Notes under the pieces: generated by a model
What the model was told of the DNA's origin: nothing
Database searches by the model: none
The model's input: only the letters and a program-made list of their open reading frames with translations
Assembly (NCBI RefSeq): GCF_000296385.1
Contig: NZ_JH815185.1
Coordinates: 2,360,021 to 2,424,020, forward strand
Reading direction: 5' to 3'
DNA from: Lachnoanaerobaculum sp. OBRC5-5
GTDB taxonomy: Bacteria > Bacillota > Clostridia > Lachnospirales > Lachnospiraceae
Length of the DNA stretch: 64,000 nt
Part shown: piece by piece, positions 46,337 to 55,781 of the stretch
How positions within the stretch are numbered: the first letter of the stretch is position 1
Layout of the letters: each line of letters begins with the position of its first letter
Translations under genes and position numbers: made by a program

Positions 46337-47400
46337 GCGAAAGACCTCCTTGTTTCAAGTTTTAAAATATTAGAGACAATATCTTCCGGAGGAAGCGAAT
46401 ATCTTATGGATTCTATTATCTCTATAACTCTGCTTATCTCAAGTTCCCTGGAATACAGATAGTAGCTGAGGCTTGCCAAAGAATACGGATTATCCTTCTT
46501 ATGTTTATTATACAGATATTCCAATGTCCTCATATAAAATTCTTCCAGTCCGGGTTTGTACTTGAAAAGCTTTGCAGACAATTTCCCATAGTATGAATTG
46601 TCAAATATTACAAAAAACTCATCAAGATTTTGGGCCTCAACCATTTGCTTTATTTCATCTACGCTTATCTTGTAATAATGTGGGATGAGAGTGGCATATA
46701 CCCTTGTATTACTTACTTTATAATACTTCTTGGTTCTGTATATCCATTGCATATTAAGGAAATCACATCTTGTTCCAAGGATTGAGAGTACTTCTTTGCT
46801 TTCATCACCTTTAAGCTCTTTTTGCGCAAATTTGAAGCAAATCTCAAAATAATAAGAGTCAAGAGCAAGTGCATAGTCAAATATATTGGTACTTCCGGTA
46901 GACAATACCTGATTTGTACAATCATAATATTCCGTATTTTTCAGTGAATCAACGAATTGTGATACATCTTGTGCAGATATAAGCTCATCGATGTTCAGAT
47001 TTGTTTTTGTACCCATATACTTGGAATATGATTTTAAATCCAAAGATGTCGGTCTATGACTGAGAATGTCTCGCAGTATACGCTTTAAGACATAGATCGT
47101 ATTGTACATAGATACTAAATTCAGATATTTTCTTGGAGTACCCGAGTTGAATTTGCAGAGTCTTGAAAACTCTTCCAGACTACTTAACAATAATATTTGC
47201 TCGATATCCTCACGATGTAATGTATTGATGTCGACTTTTTTAAATGCATCACGGTAGTATTTATAATGCATAAGCTCATTCATTGCATCAGTGATGGTTT
47301 CACATTCACATAATGATTTGAAACCGTCAATACTTATTAAATCACTTGACATCGAACGAATTTTAGTGGTAAGGGAAGAGTATTTAAATAAATTTCCCAT
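46333..47400 (-). CDS. ntpC: V-type ATPase subunit C/d (rotor-to-ring coupler)
   Basis: 355 aa, all-helical, with recurring aromatic helices (YKPGLEEFYMRTLEYLYNKH, PYSLASLSYYLYSRELEISR) typical of subunit C (d), which links the central stalk to the c-ring. It starts 2 nt after the coiled-coil subunit's stop. Confidence 0.85.
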   Translation of the reverse strand: MGNLFKYSSLTTKIRSMSSDLISIDGFKSLCECETITDAMNELMHYKYYRDAFKKVDINTLHREDIEQILLLSSLEEFSRLCKFNSGTPRKYLNLVSMYNTIYVLKRILRDILSHRPTSLDLKSYSKYMGTKTNLNIDELISAQDVSQFVDSLKNTEYYDCTNQVLSTGSTNIFDYALALDSYYFEICFKFAQKELKGDESKEVLSILGTRCDFLNMQWIYRTKKYYKVSNTRVYATLIPHYYKISVDEIKQMVEAQNLDEFFVIFDNSYYGKLSAKLFKYKPGLEEFYMRTLEYLYNKHKKDNPYSLASLSYYLYSRELEISRVIEIIESIRYSLPPEDIVSNILKLETRRSFA

Positions 47401-47402
47401 GG

Positions 47403-47714
47403 CTACTCCTTAATCATATTTGAGAATAGCATATCCACATATTTATCATGGTGAGTGTCATACATGTCTTGCAGATTCCTAAAGGCCTTCTCAGACTGTT
47501 GTTTGAGTTCTGAAATCTTTTTTTCTTTAGACAAATTCATAGATTTCTGCAACTCGGCAATTCTTGCCTTTGTCTTAGCATCAAGATCTTGCTTCCAAAG
47601 CTCTTTCCTGGCGTTAATCTCAGCAGCGATTTCCTTTTTCTTTTGAACGGCATCATCAACGTAAGCTTGAGATGAGTCTTCTATTTCAGAAAGCCTGCTT
47701 ATTATATCATCCAT
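47403..47714 (-). CDS. V-type ATPase peripheral-stalk coiled-coil subunit (G/H type)
   Basis: 103 aa, almost one continuous charged helix (about 15-85, KKKEIAAEINARKELWKQDL onward), as in subunit G/H, which pairs with E in the stator stalk. First gene of the nine-gene ATPase operon; TAAGGAGG precedes it. Confidence 0.82.
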   Translation of the reverse strand: MDDIISRLSEIEDSSQAYVDDAVQKKKEIAAEINARKELWKQDLDAKTKARIAELQKSMNLSKEKKISELKQQSEKAFRNLQDMYDTHHDKYVDMLFSNMIKE

Positions 47715-47971
47715 AAAACCTCCTTAGTAAATAGTATTATGTGATATACCATGTAAGGCAAACCACTCAAATATATTTCAGTCTACTTATGTGGTACATT
47801 TAATAGGAAGAAACACATTTGTCTAAATATCATATACCTTTTTTGAAAAAAGTAAAGGGATATATTGCATAAAGAAGATAAAAAAATATAAAGAAATATA
47901 AAGCTAAAATTACAAAAAAAATATCATGTATTTTATCGACAAACATAAGTGCACGCTATACGAACAGAGTC

Positions 47972-48000
47972 TTGAAAAAGATAATAGAATAGTGTATAAT
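47972..48000 (+). promoter_or_regulatory. Upstream promoter of the opp region
   Basis: TTGAAA (47972-47977), 17 bp, TATAAT (47995-48000). The predicted transcript meets a terminator after about 43 nt. Confidence 0.72.
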
Positions 48001-48009
48001 TGTGCAGGA

Positions 48010-48050
48010 AGTAGGCAATATTTAGCAACGGTGCTTGCCTACTATTTTTT
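48010..48050 (+). terminator. Promoter-proximal intrinsic terminator / attenuator
   Basis: AGTAGGCA/TGCCTACT outer stem with an inner AGCA/TGCT helix capped by ACGG, then TATTTTTTG. It lies 100 nt before oppB. The minus strand has no T-tract, so it acts on plus-strand transcripts. Confidence 0.8.
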
Positions 48051-48096
48051 GTACAAGCTTTTATTTCTATGTGAAAATATCTAAAAGCATAAAATA

Positions 48097-48124
48097 TTGG
48101 CAAAATACTTTAATAACTTATAGA
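48097..48124 (+). promoter_or_regulatory. Second candidate promoter of oppB
   Basis: TTGGCA (48097-48102), 16 bp, TATAGA (48119-48124), beyond the terminator and ~28 nt before oppB. Confidence 0.45.
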
Positions 48125-48152
48125 AAAAATAAAAAGTAAAGGAGAGGAAATC

Positions 48153-49070
48153 GTGTTAAAGTATATTATCAAAAGGTTGATATTCGGAATAGCAACAATA
48201 TTCATCGTATCAACCTTGACTTTTTTCCTTATGCAGCAAGTTCCGGGTGGACCTTTCGCTGCGGATAAGTCAATTTCAAAAGCGGCTCAAAAAGCATTGG
48301 AGGTAAAATATGGCCTTGATAAGCCTATTACAGTGCAGTATATCAATTATTTTAAAAATGCATTGAAAGGTGATTTTGGAATAAGTATAAAGCAAAGGGG
48401 AAGAGATGTAGCTCAGATAATATCCACAAAATTTCCTGTTTCTGCCAGAGTAGGTGGAATATCTATAGTCCTTGCATTAATATTCGGAGTGCCTTTGGGT
48501 TCCATTGCCGCACTTAACAGAGGAAAGGTACTTGACAGACTTATTATAATGTTTGCAACTTTGGGAATAGCGGTACCGAGTTTCGTTGTTTGTACTATTC
48601 TAATGTACTTTTTAGGCGTAAAGCTTGAACTTTTGCCTACATATGGTCTTACATCACCGTTAAACTACATCATGCCGGTACTGGCACTTTCGTTTTATCC
48701 TACAGCTTATATTGCAAGACAGATGAGATCTTCAATGCTTGACGTACTTGGACAGGACTATATGAGAACAGCAAGAGCAAAGGGTCTTTCAGAGAATGTT
48801 ATTTTGTTTAAGCATGCACTCAGAAATGCTATTTTGCCTATCATTACATATATGGGTCCGCTTGTAGCATATACACTTGTAGGAAGCTTTGTTGTAGAGA
48901 AGATATTCACCATTCCGGGACTTGGAGGTGAATTTGTAAGTTCTGTTATAAATCAGGACTATACAGTTATCATGGGAACCACCATATTCCTGGCAACTCT
49001 TATTATTTTTATGAATGTAGTGGTAGATATTGCATATACTATCGTAGATCCTAGAATAAAACTTAAGTAA
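48153..49070 (+). CDS. oppB: Oligopeptide ABC permease OppB (GTG start)
   Basis: 305 aa starting at a GTG, 8-9 nt after AAAGGAGAGG. Six helices; the family opening LKYIIKRLIFGIATIFIVST, the QQVPGGPF loop and the EAA segment DYMRTARAKGLSENVILFKHALRNA are clear. It begins an operon B-C-D-F-A-A. Confidence 0.95.
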   Translation: MLKYIIKRLIFGIATIFIVSTLTFFLMQQVPGGPFAADKSISKAAQKALEVKYGLDKPITVQYINYFKNALKGDFGISIKQRGRDVAQIISTKFPVSARVGGISIVLALIFGVPLGSIAALNRGKVLDRLIIMFATLGIAVPSFVVCTILMYFLGVKLELLPTYGLTSPLNYIMPVLALSFYPTAYIARQMRSSMLDVLGQDYMRTARAKGLSENVILFKHALRNAILPIITYMGPLVAYTLVGSFVVEKIFTIPGLGGEFVSSVINQDYTVIMGTTIFLATLIIFMNVVVDIAYTIVDPRIKLK

Positions 49071-49093
49071 AGCCTATAAGAAAGGAGAAGGTT

Positions 49094-49112
49094 GTCACAA
49101 GTATTTTGTGGC
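49094..49112 (+). other. Hairpin between the ribosome site and start of oppC
   Basis: GTCACAA/TTGTGGC (7 bp, one G-T pair, GTATT loop) lies between AAGGAG (49082-49087) and the oppC start. It may bring the distant site nearer or regulate initiation. Confidence 0.45.
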
Positions 49113-49125
49113 ATCCCTATATATA

Positions 49126-50172
49126 ATGAGCAAACATATTATTTCAGGGCATTTAAATTTATCGCCTGAAGATTTTTTGCCCGCCAGCAAAGAAGAAAAA
49201 GAAAGTCTGGTAGTGATGCGTCAGAGTGTCAGCTTCTGGCAGGACGGATTTCGAAGACTTTTAAAGAATAAAGTGGCACTTGCATCTTTGGCAGTATTTT
49301 TTGTCATATTGATACTTGCATTTATAGTGCCGATATTTTACCCATATAACTACGCAATACAGTTAAAGGGTAGTGAGAGACTTATGCCTATGCAGTATTC
49401 TGCAGGAGAACTTGCAAGAATTGCCGCAGGAGAAAAGGTATTTCCACATATACTCGGAACTGACAGTCTTGGAAGAGACTATGCCATAAGAGTAATGATG
49501 GGAGCCAGAATTTCACTTATAGTAGGACTTTTGGCATCATTTATCGTGCTTATAATCGGTTCGATTTACGGTTCCGTTGCGGCATTTACCGGTGGATGGG
49601 TTGACCTTATAATGATGAGAATTGTAGATATAATATATACAGTTCCTGATATATTACTTATAATACTTCTTACATTTGCGCTTAAGAAGCCGATGAAGCT
49701 TTTGGCGTCCGCACCGGGATTTGCTTGGATCAATGTTCTGGGTATAAACCTTATAAGTATATTTATAGTTTTTGCCCTTCTTTACTGGGTAGGTATGGCA
49801 AGAATTGTCCGTGGACAGATACTTGTATTAAAAGAGCAGGAGTATGTTACAGCTGCAAGAGCGCTTGGTGCAAAGAGCGGTCAGATTATCAGAAAACACT
49901 TGCTTACAAATACTATCGGTACATTGATTGTTACAACTACATTGCAAATACCTTCTGCTATCTTTACAGAAAGTTATTTGTCATTTTTGGGACTTGGTGT
50001 GGCTGTTCCTATGCCGTCTCTCGGTTCACTTGCTTCCGATGCAATAACAGGATTGCAGTCGTATCCACATCTTTTGTTCGCACCGGCAATACTTATCAGC
50101 TTGATAATACTTAGTCTTAACCTTTTGGGAGACGGACTCCGTGATGCATTTGACCCTAAGCTAAAGAATTAA
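49126..50172 (+). CDS. oppC: Oligopeptide ABC permease OppC
   Basis: 348 aa from the ATG at 49126. Start is uncertain: a GTG at 49108 is in frame but sits in a hairpin, and the only ribosome site is 38 nt before the ATG. The N-terminus LSPEDFLPASKEEKESLVV and SFWQDGFRRLLKNK are typical of clostridial OppC. Six helices and the EAA loop EYVTAARALGAKSGQIIRKH are present. It pairs with OppB. Confidence 0.92.
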   Translation: MSKHIISGHLNLSPEDFLPASKEEKESLVVMRQSVSFWQDGFRRLLKNKVALASLAVFFVILILAFIVPIFYPYNYAIQLKGSERLMPMQYSAGELARIAAGEKVFPHILGTDSLGRDYAIRVMMGARISLIVGLLASFIVLIIGSIYGSVAAFTGGWVDLIMMRIVDIIYTVPDILLIILLTFALKKPMKLLASAPGFAWINVLGINLISIFIVFALLYWVGMARIVRGQILVLKEQEYVTAARALGAKSGQIIRKHLLTNTIGTLIVTTTLQIPSAIFTESYLSFLGLGVAVPMPSLGSLASDAITGLQSYPHLLFAPAILISLIILSLNLLGDGLRDAFDPKLKN

Positions 50173-50184
50173 AGGAAGGTAATT

Positions 50185-51201
50185 ATGAGTAAACATCTTG
50201 TAGATATAGAACATGAGAGACTTTCCTTCTTTACTCCGGCAGGAGAGGTGAAAGCCTTAGATGATGTTTCCTTCTATGTAAACGAAGGAGAAGTGCTGGG
50301 AGTAGTAGGAGAGTCAGGCTCCGGAAAGAGTGTTACAAGCTATTCTCTTATGGGGCTTATAGCAAATCCGGGAAAGATCATAGGTGGAGATTTATACTTC
50401 AACGGATATCATATCAATGAAATGAGTGAAAAAGAAATGAGAAAAATCCGTGGAAATGAAGTTTCAATCATTTTCCAGGATCCTATGACAAGCTTGAACC
50501 CGGTATATACTATCGGAAACCAGATAATGGAAGTTATACTTCTGCATACAGATAAGAATAAAAAAGAGGCAAGGGAGAGAGCAAGAGAGCTTCTTACTTT
50601 GGTAGGTATAAACGAGCCGGATAAGAGACTTAAGCAATATCCTCATGAGCTCTCCGGAGGTATGAGACAGAGAGTTATGATTGCGATGGCGCTTGCCTGC
50701 GAGCCTAAGCTTTTGATTGCGGATGAGCCTACAACAGCGCTTGACGTTACTATTCAGGCACAGATTATAGAGCTTATGATTGAGCTTAAAAACAAGCTGG
50801 GCATGGCAATTATTATGATTACACATGACCTTGGTGTAGTTGCAAATATTTGTGACAGAATAGCGGTTATGTATGCGGGAAAAATTATAGAGAGCGGTCT
50901 TACAGACGATATTTTTTACAATCCTAAGCATGAATATACAAAGGGGCTTTTAAAGAGTATTCCTAAGATGTATGAGGCTGATTATGAAAGACTTGTACCT
51001 ATTGAAGGTACACCGGTGGATATGCTTAATCCGCCGAAGGGTTGTCCTTTTGCCTCCAGATGTGATTCATGTATGAAGATATGCTTAAGAGAAATGCCGC
51101 CTGTTAAGAATTTCAGTGAAACTCATTATTCACAGTGTTGGTTAAATGAGTTGGAAGAAGATAATAATACAGAGGGAGAATCAGTATGTCTGAAAAAATA
51201 A
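50185..51201 (+). CDS. oppD: Oligopeptide ABC ATPase OppD
   Basis: 338 aa. Walker A GESGSGKS, signature LSGGMRQRVMIAMAL, Walker B LLIADEPTTALD. The C-terminal oligo_HPY domain has the Cys-rich PKGCPFASRCDSCMKICLRE then QCW, which binds an Fe-S cluster in some relatives. Its end overlaps oppF's start by 16 nt. Confidence 0.95.
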   Translation: MSKHLVDIEHERLSFFTPAGEVKALDDVSFYVNEGEVLGVVGESGSGKSVTSYSLMGLIANPGKIIGGDLYFNGYHINEMSEKEMRKIRGNEVSIIFQDPMTSLNPVYTIGNQIMEVILLHTDKNKKEARERARELLTLVGINEPDKRLKQYPHELSGGMRQRVMIAMALACEPKLLIADEPTTALDVTIQAQIIELMIELKNKLGMAIIMITHDLGVVANICDRIAVMYAGKIIESGLTDDIFYNPKHEYTKGLLKSIPKMYEADYERLVPIEGTPVDMLNPPKGCPFASRCDSCMKICLREMPPVKNFSETHYSQCWLNELEEDNNTEGESVCLKK

Positions 51202-52238
51202 TTAGAGTTGAACATTTACAACAATTCTTCCCTGTTGGAGGTTTTGGTAAAAATAAAAAATATGTAAGAGCTGTGGATGATGTTTCTTTCCATATTGAAA
51301 AGGGAGAAACTCTTGGACTTGTAGGAGAGTCCGGTTGTGGTAAAACTACAACAGGTAGATCTTTACTTAGACTCTATGAGCCTACTGACGGAAGAATAAT
51401 ATACAAAGACCAAGTGCTTTTTGACAGCGGAAAAGTACCTCTTGTAGATGAGAACGGTAACGATATCATCGAAAACGGTGTACCTAAGCTTGGAAAAAAG
51501 ACTGCGGTAAATATGTATCCTTACAGAAAAAAACTTCAGATAGTTTTCCAGGATCCTTACGCATCACTTGACCCTAGAATGACGGTCGGAGATATTATCG
51601 GTGAAGCTATCGATATCAATAAGATTGCGGCTTCAAAACAGGACAGACATGATAAAATCATTGAGGTTTTAAAGACTGTAGGTCTTAACTCCGAGCATGC
51701 CAACAGATATCCTCACGAGTTCTCAGGAGGACAGAGACAAAGAGTAGGTATTGCAAGAGCGCTTGTAGTAGATCCCGACTTTATCGTTGCAGATGAGCCT
51801 GTATCCGCACTTGACGTTTCCATTCAGGCTCAGGTTGTAAATATGTTTGAGGATTTACAAAAGGAAAGAGGGCTTACCTATCTGTTTATCGCCCATGACC
51901 TTTCTATTGTAAATCATATAAGTAACAGAATAGGTGTTATGTATCTTGGAAGAATGGTCGAGCTTGCAGAGTCCGGAGAGATTATATTCAGACCGCTTCA
52001 TCCATATACAAAGAGTCTTATCTCCGCGATACCTGTAGCAGATCCTAGGGTATCAAGAGAAAGATCGAGAATTGTACTTGAGGGAGAAGTACCTTCACCT
52101 CTTAATCCGCCAAGCGGATGCCATTTCAGAACCAGATGTAAATATGCTACAGAGCAGTGTGCAATGGAAGTTCCGAAGTGGAGAGAAGTGGAAAAGGGAC
52201 ATTTTGTAGCCTGCCACAATATTGAGAGGATAAACTAG
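51186..52238 (+). CDS. oppF: Oligopeptide ABC ATPase OppF
   Basis: 350 aa. Walker A GESGCGKT, signature FSGGQRQRVGIARAL, Walker B FIVADEPVSALD. The C-terminal CHFRTRCKYATEQCAMEVP matches the paired Cys pattern. A small insertion near 75-100 (LFDSGKVPLVDENGNDIIEN) is seen in clostridial members. It forms a heterodimer with OppD. Confidence 0.95.
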   Translation: MSEKIIRVEHLQQFFPVGGFGKNKKYVRAVDDVSFHIEKGETLGLVGESGCGKTTTGRSLLRLYEPTDGRIIYKDQVLFDSGKVPLVDENGNDIIENGVPKLGKKTAVNMYPYRKKLQIVFQDPYASLDPRMTVGDIIGEAIDINKIAASKQDRHDKIIEVLKTVGLNSEHANRYPHEFSGGQRQRVGIARALVVDPDFIVADEPVSALDVSIQAQVVNMFEDLQKERGLTYLFIAHDLSIVNHISNRIGVMYLGRMVELAESGEIIFRPLHPYTKSLISAIPVADPRVSRERSRIVLEGEVPSPLNPPSGCHFRTRCKYATEQCAMEVPKWREVEKGHFVACHNIERIN

Positions 52239-52282
52239 AAATTAGAACCTGTTGGTTTTGATAAAAATATTTAGGAGGATTT

Positions 52283-53944
52283 ATGAAGAAACAATTGGTT
52301 TTAGCTACATTGGTTCTTACCGGTGCACTTGTACTTGCAGGTTGCGGCGGTGGCGGATCAAAGTCGGCTACAAAGTCGGGAGGCAAGATTCTTACTATCG
52401 AATTGGGACCGGAAGTGGAATCAATTGACCCTGCACTCAATACAACAAACGACGGAGCAAATTATCTCACATATCTTTTTGCCAACTTGTTAAGAGTTGA
52501 CAAGGAAGGTAAGGTGGCTCCAAGTTTGGCTGAAAAATATGAAGTAAGCGATGACGGACTTACATGGACATTCCACTTAAGAGACGGATTAAAGTGGTCG
52601 GACGGTTCGGATCTTACAGCTAATGACTTCGTATACAGCTGGCAGAGAATGATCGACCCTGAGGTTGCCGCACCATATGCGGAGATAACTCTCGGAATGT
52701 TGGAAGGTTATGAGGAGGCTATAGGTTTACCTGATGCCGACGGTAATCCTACAATAGATCCTGATGTTACAAAACTTGGTGTTGAGGCAACCGATGACAA
52801 GACTTTGGTAGTTCATATGTCATCACCTACACCTTATTTTGACAAGCTTGCAACATTTCCCGCACTTTCACCTGTAAAAAAGGATGTAGTAGAGGCAAAT
52901 CCTGACGGATGGACACTTGATCCTAAGACATATATATCTTCAGGTCCGTTCAAGCTTACAGAGTGGAAATCGGGAAGCTATTTAATGCTTGAGAAAAATG
53001 AGAATTATTGGAACAAGGATGCCGTAAAGCTTGACAGTATCAAATGTCTCCTTATGCAGGATCAGAACGCCGCATTCAGTGCATATGAGTCGGGAGATGC
53101 TTTAATGATTAAGGATATTCCTACACAGGAAATCACAACATTGCAAAAGAGATCCGACTATCACCTTGATCCACAGCTTGGAACATATTTCATCGACTTG
53201 AACAATACATTGGATGAGTTTAAGGATGCGAGAGTTCGTCAGGCATTTTCACTTGCACTTGACAGAAAGTATATTTCAGAGACTATTACAGCAGGTACAT
53301 ATACTCCTGCAACAGGTTTTGTAAGTGCCGGTACATCAGACTGGGACGGATCACTTTGGTCAGATAATATTACAGATCCTTCGGTATATATAAATGTTGA
53401 CGATTTCGCAGGTAACCTTGCAAAGGCTAAAGAGCTTTTGGCTGAGGCGGGACATCCGAACGGCGAAGGACTTCCTACACTTACATATTCAACAAATGAT
53501 TCAGCTTATCACAAGAAGATTGCCGAGTATTTACAGCAGGCATGGAAAGAGCTTGGAGTTAATGTAGAAGTTAATATAGTTGAGTGGAAGTCATTTACAC
53601 CACAGAGAAGATCCGGAAACTATCAGATAGCAAGAGACGGTTGGGCAATGGATTATAACGATCCTTCAAATATCCTTCAGCTTACACAGACAGGAAACGG
53701 AAACAACAGCTCAAAGTATTCAAATCCTGAGTATGATGCACTCTTAGAGAAAGCCGCTAAAGAGGTGGATCCACAGACAAGATTCGGATATTTCCATCAG
53801 GCCGAGGAGATGCTTATGAGAGATATGGGTGTAACACCGCTTCTTTACTACAATGAGATGTATCTTCAGAGCGATAAGGTAAAAGACAGCTATCATACAG
53901 CTGACGGTATCTATCACTTCGAGTATGCCGATATTGCAGAATAA
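52283..53944 (+). CDS. oppA: Oligopeptide-binding lipoprotein OppA, copy 1
   Basis: 553 aa, TTAGGAGG site. Lipobox LAGC, then a Gly/Ser/Lys tether. SBP_bac_5 motifs: VESIDPALNTTNDGANYLTY, KYEVSDDGLTWTFHLRDGLKW and QRRSGNYQIARDGWAMDYND. It is 29 nt before the second copy and very similar to it in both protein and DNA. Confidence 0.95.
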   Translation: MKKQLVLATLVLTGALVLAGCGGGGSKSATKSGGKILTIELGPEVESIDPALNTTNDGANYLTYLFANLLRVDKEGKVAPSLAEKYEVSDDGLTWTFHLRDGLKWSDGSDLTANDFVYSWQRMIDPEVAAPYAEITLGMLEGYEEAIGLPDADGNPTIDPDVTKLGVEATDDKTLVVHMSSPTPYFDKLATFPALSPVKKDVVEANPDGWTLDPKTYISSGPFKLTEWKSGSYLMLEKNENYWNKDAVKLDSIKCLLMQDQNAAFSAYESGDALMIKDIPTQEITTLQKRSDYHLDPQLGTYFIDLNNTLDEFKDARVRQAFSLALDRKYISETITAGTYTPATGFVSAGTSDWDGSLWSDNITDPSVYINVDDFAGNLAKAKELLAEAGHPNGEGLPTLTYSTNDSAYHKKIAEYLQQAWKELGVNVEVNIVEWKSFTPQRRSGNYQIARDGWAMDYNDPSNILQLTQTGNGNNSSKYSNPEYDALLEKAAKEVDPQTRFGYFHQAEEMLMRDMGVTPLLYYNEMYLQSDKVKDSYHTADGIYHFEYADIAE

Positions 53945-53973
53945 AAAATTATTAGAATTTTAGGAGAAGAATT

Positions 53974-55626
53974 ATGAGAAAAAGATTGTTTTTGGCTACA
54001 CTGACAATTGCTGCAGCAGTAGCACTTTCAGCATGTGGAGGTTCAAAATCCGCAAGTAAGAGCGGAAAGATTCTTACTATCGAGGAAGGACCTGATGTTG
54101 AAACAATTGACCCTGCACTTAATCAGTCAGCTGACGGTGCAAACTATATCACAATGATATCAGACAACTTGCTTAGACTTGATAAGGACGGCAAGATAGC
54201 CCCAAGCTTGGCTGAAAAATATGAAGTAAGCGATGACGGACTTACTTGGACTTTCCATCTAAGAGACGGGCTTAAGTGGTCAGACGGTTCAAAACTTACA
54301 GCTAATGACTTTGTATATAGCTGGCAGAGAATGGTTGACCCTGAGGTTGCCGCACCATATGCAGAGACTGTACTTGGAATGGTAGAGGGGTATGATGAGG
54401 CTATCGGTAAGCCTGATGCAGACGGTAATCCTACAATAGATCCAGATATCACAAAGCTTAATGTAGAGGCACCGGATGACAAGACTTTGGTAGTTCATAT
54501 GTCACATCCTGCACCTTATTTTGACAGACTTGCGGCATTTGCATCACTTTCACCTGTAAAGAAAGATGTAGTAGAGGCAAATCCTGACGGATGGAGTCTT
54601 GATCCTAAGACATATATCTCTACAGGTCCTTTCAAGCTTACAGAGTGGAAGCAGGGAAGCTATTTGTTGGTTACAAAGAATGAAAATTACTGGAACAAGG
54701 ATGCCATAAAGCTTGACGGTATTAAATGTCTCCTTATGCAGGATCAGAATGCCGCTTTCAGCGCATATGAGTCTGGAGATGCATTAATGATTAAGGATTA
54801 CCCTGTACAGGAGATAACAACAATGCAGAAGAGACCGGATTATAAGTCCAGTCCTAAGCTTGGAATATCATATATCGATATCAACAATGATTTGGATGAG
54901 TTTAAGGACCCTAAGGTGAGAGAGGCACTTTCACTTGCACTTGACAGAAAGTATATGGCGGATACTATTACTGCAGGTATAAATTCACCTGCAACAGGCT
55001 TTATCCCTGATGGTGTAGTGGATTGGGACGGAAGCGCATGGGCTGACAATATCACAGATAAGTCTGTATACTACGATAATGACAATTTTGATGCAAACCT
55101 TGCAAAGGCTAAGGAGCTTTTGAAGGAAGCAGGACATGAGAACGGAGCAGGTCTTCCTGCTATGTCATATACAACAAATGATGCAGGTCTCAACAAGAAG
55201 GTTGCAGAGTACTTACAGCAGGCTTGGAAAGAGATTGGAATAAATGTTGAAGTAAATATCGTTGAGTGGAAGTCATTTATACCGCAGAGAAGATCCGGAA
55301 ACTATCAGATAGCAAGAGACGGATGGGTAATGGACTACAACGATCCTTCAAATCTTCTTGAGTGTGCATACAGCTCAAACGGAAACAACAGCTCAAGATA
55401 CAAAAACCCTGAGTTTGATGCACTGCTTGATAAGGCTGCAAATGAGTCTGATGCAAAGACAAGATTCGGATATTTTCATCAGGCTGAGGAACTTCTTTTA
55501 AAAGATACAGGGGTTATTCCGCTGATGTATCAAAATGAGACATATCTTCAGAGCGATAAGATAAAAGACAGCTTCTATACTTCAGACGGTATTTGGCACT
55601 TTGAGTATGCCGATATAGCAGAATAA
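53974..55626 (+). CDS. oppA: Oligopeptide-binding lipoprotein OppA, copy 2
   Basis: 550 aa, TAGGAGAAG site. Lipobox LSAC. The same fold and motifs as copy 1, differing mostly around the ligand region (for example KRPDYKSSPKLGISYIDIN against KRSDYHLDPQLGTYFIDLN). A terminator follows, ending the core operon. Confidence 0.95.
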   Translation: MRKRLFLATLTIAAAVALSACGGSKSASKSGKILTIEEGPDVETIDPALNQSADGANYITMISDNLLRLDKDGKIAPSLAEKYEVSDDGLTWTFHLRDGLKWSDGSKLTANDFVYSWQRMVDPEVAAPYAETVLGMVEGYDEAIGKPDADGNPTIDPDITKLNVEAPDDKTLVVHMSHPAPYFDRLAAFASLSPVKKDVVEANPDGWSLDPKTYISTGPFKLTEWKQGSYLLVTKNENYWNKDAIKLDGIKCLLMQDQNAAFSAYESGDALMIKDYPVQEITTMQKRPDYKSSPKLGISYIDINNDLDEFKDPKVREALSLALDRKYMADTITAGINSPATGFIPDGVVDWDGSAWADNITDKSVYYDNDNFDANLAKAKELLKEAGHENGAGLPAMSYTTNDAGLNKKVAEYLQQAWKEIGINVEVNIVEWKSFIPQRRSGNYQIARDGWVMDYNDPSNLLECAYSSNGNNSSRYKNPEFDALLDKAANESDAKTRFGYFHQAEELLLKDTGVIPLMYQNETYLQSDKIKDSFYTSDGIWHFEYADIAE

Positions 55627-55637
55627 TATATTATATG

Positions 55638-55667
55638 GAGTCGGAACTTGGTTTCCGGCTCTTTTTT
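55638..55667 (+). terminator. Intrinsic terminator of the opp operon
   Basis: GAGTCGGAA/TTCCGGCTC stem (one T-G pair) followed by six T. Confidence 0.85.
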
Positions 55668-55781
55668 AATGCTCCACATTGGGGATATAGGTAGTGAGAC
55701 AGCACCTTTAACGGTGGTGGAAAAGATGCCGTAAAATGCTATAATATAAATAATATTCAGAGAGAAAAAAGGTGGTTAGGT

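Larger units (their letters stand above)
47715..48152. other. 438-nt divergent region between V-ATPase and opp operons
   Basis: No protein gene seen. On the minus side, 16-17-bp spaced hexamers (TTGAGT...TATATC or TTTGCC...TAATAC) within 47730-47790 are possible ATPase promoters, not decisively. The middle (about 47820-47960) is A/T-rich and featureless. The plus side holds two promoters and a terminator, listed separately. Confidence 0.5.

Noticed and set aside
48001-48152. T-box or known riboswitch ahead of opp
   Set aside because: The leader is under 50 nt before the terminator and has no T-box sequence, specifier loop or recognised aptamer.
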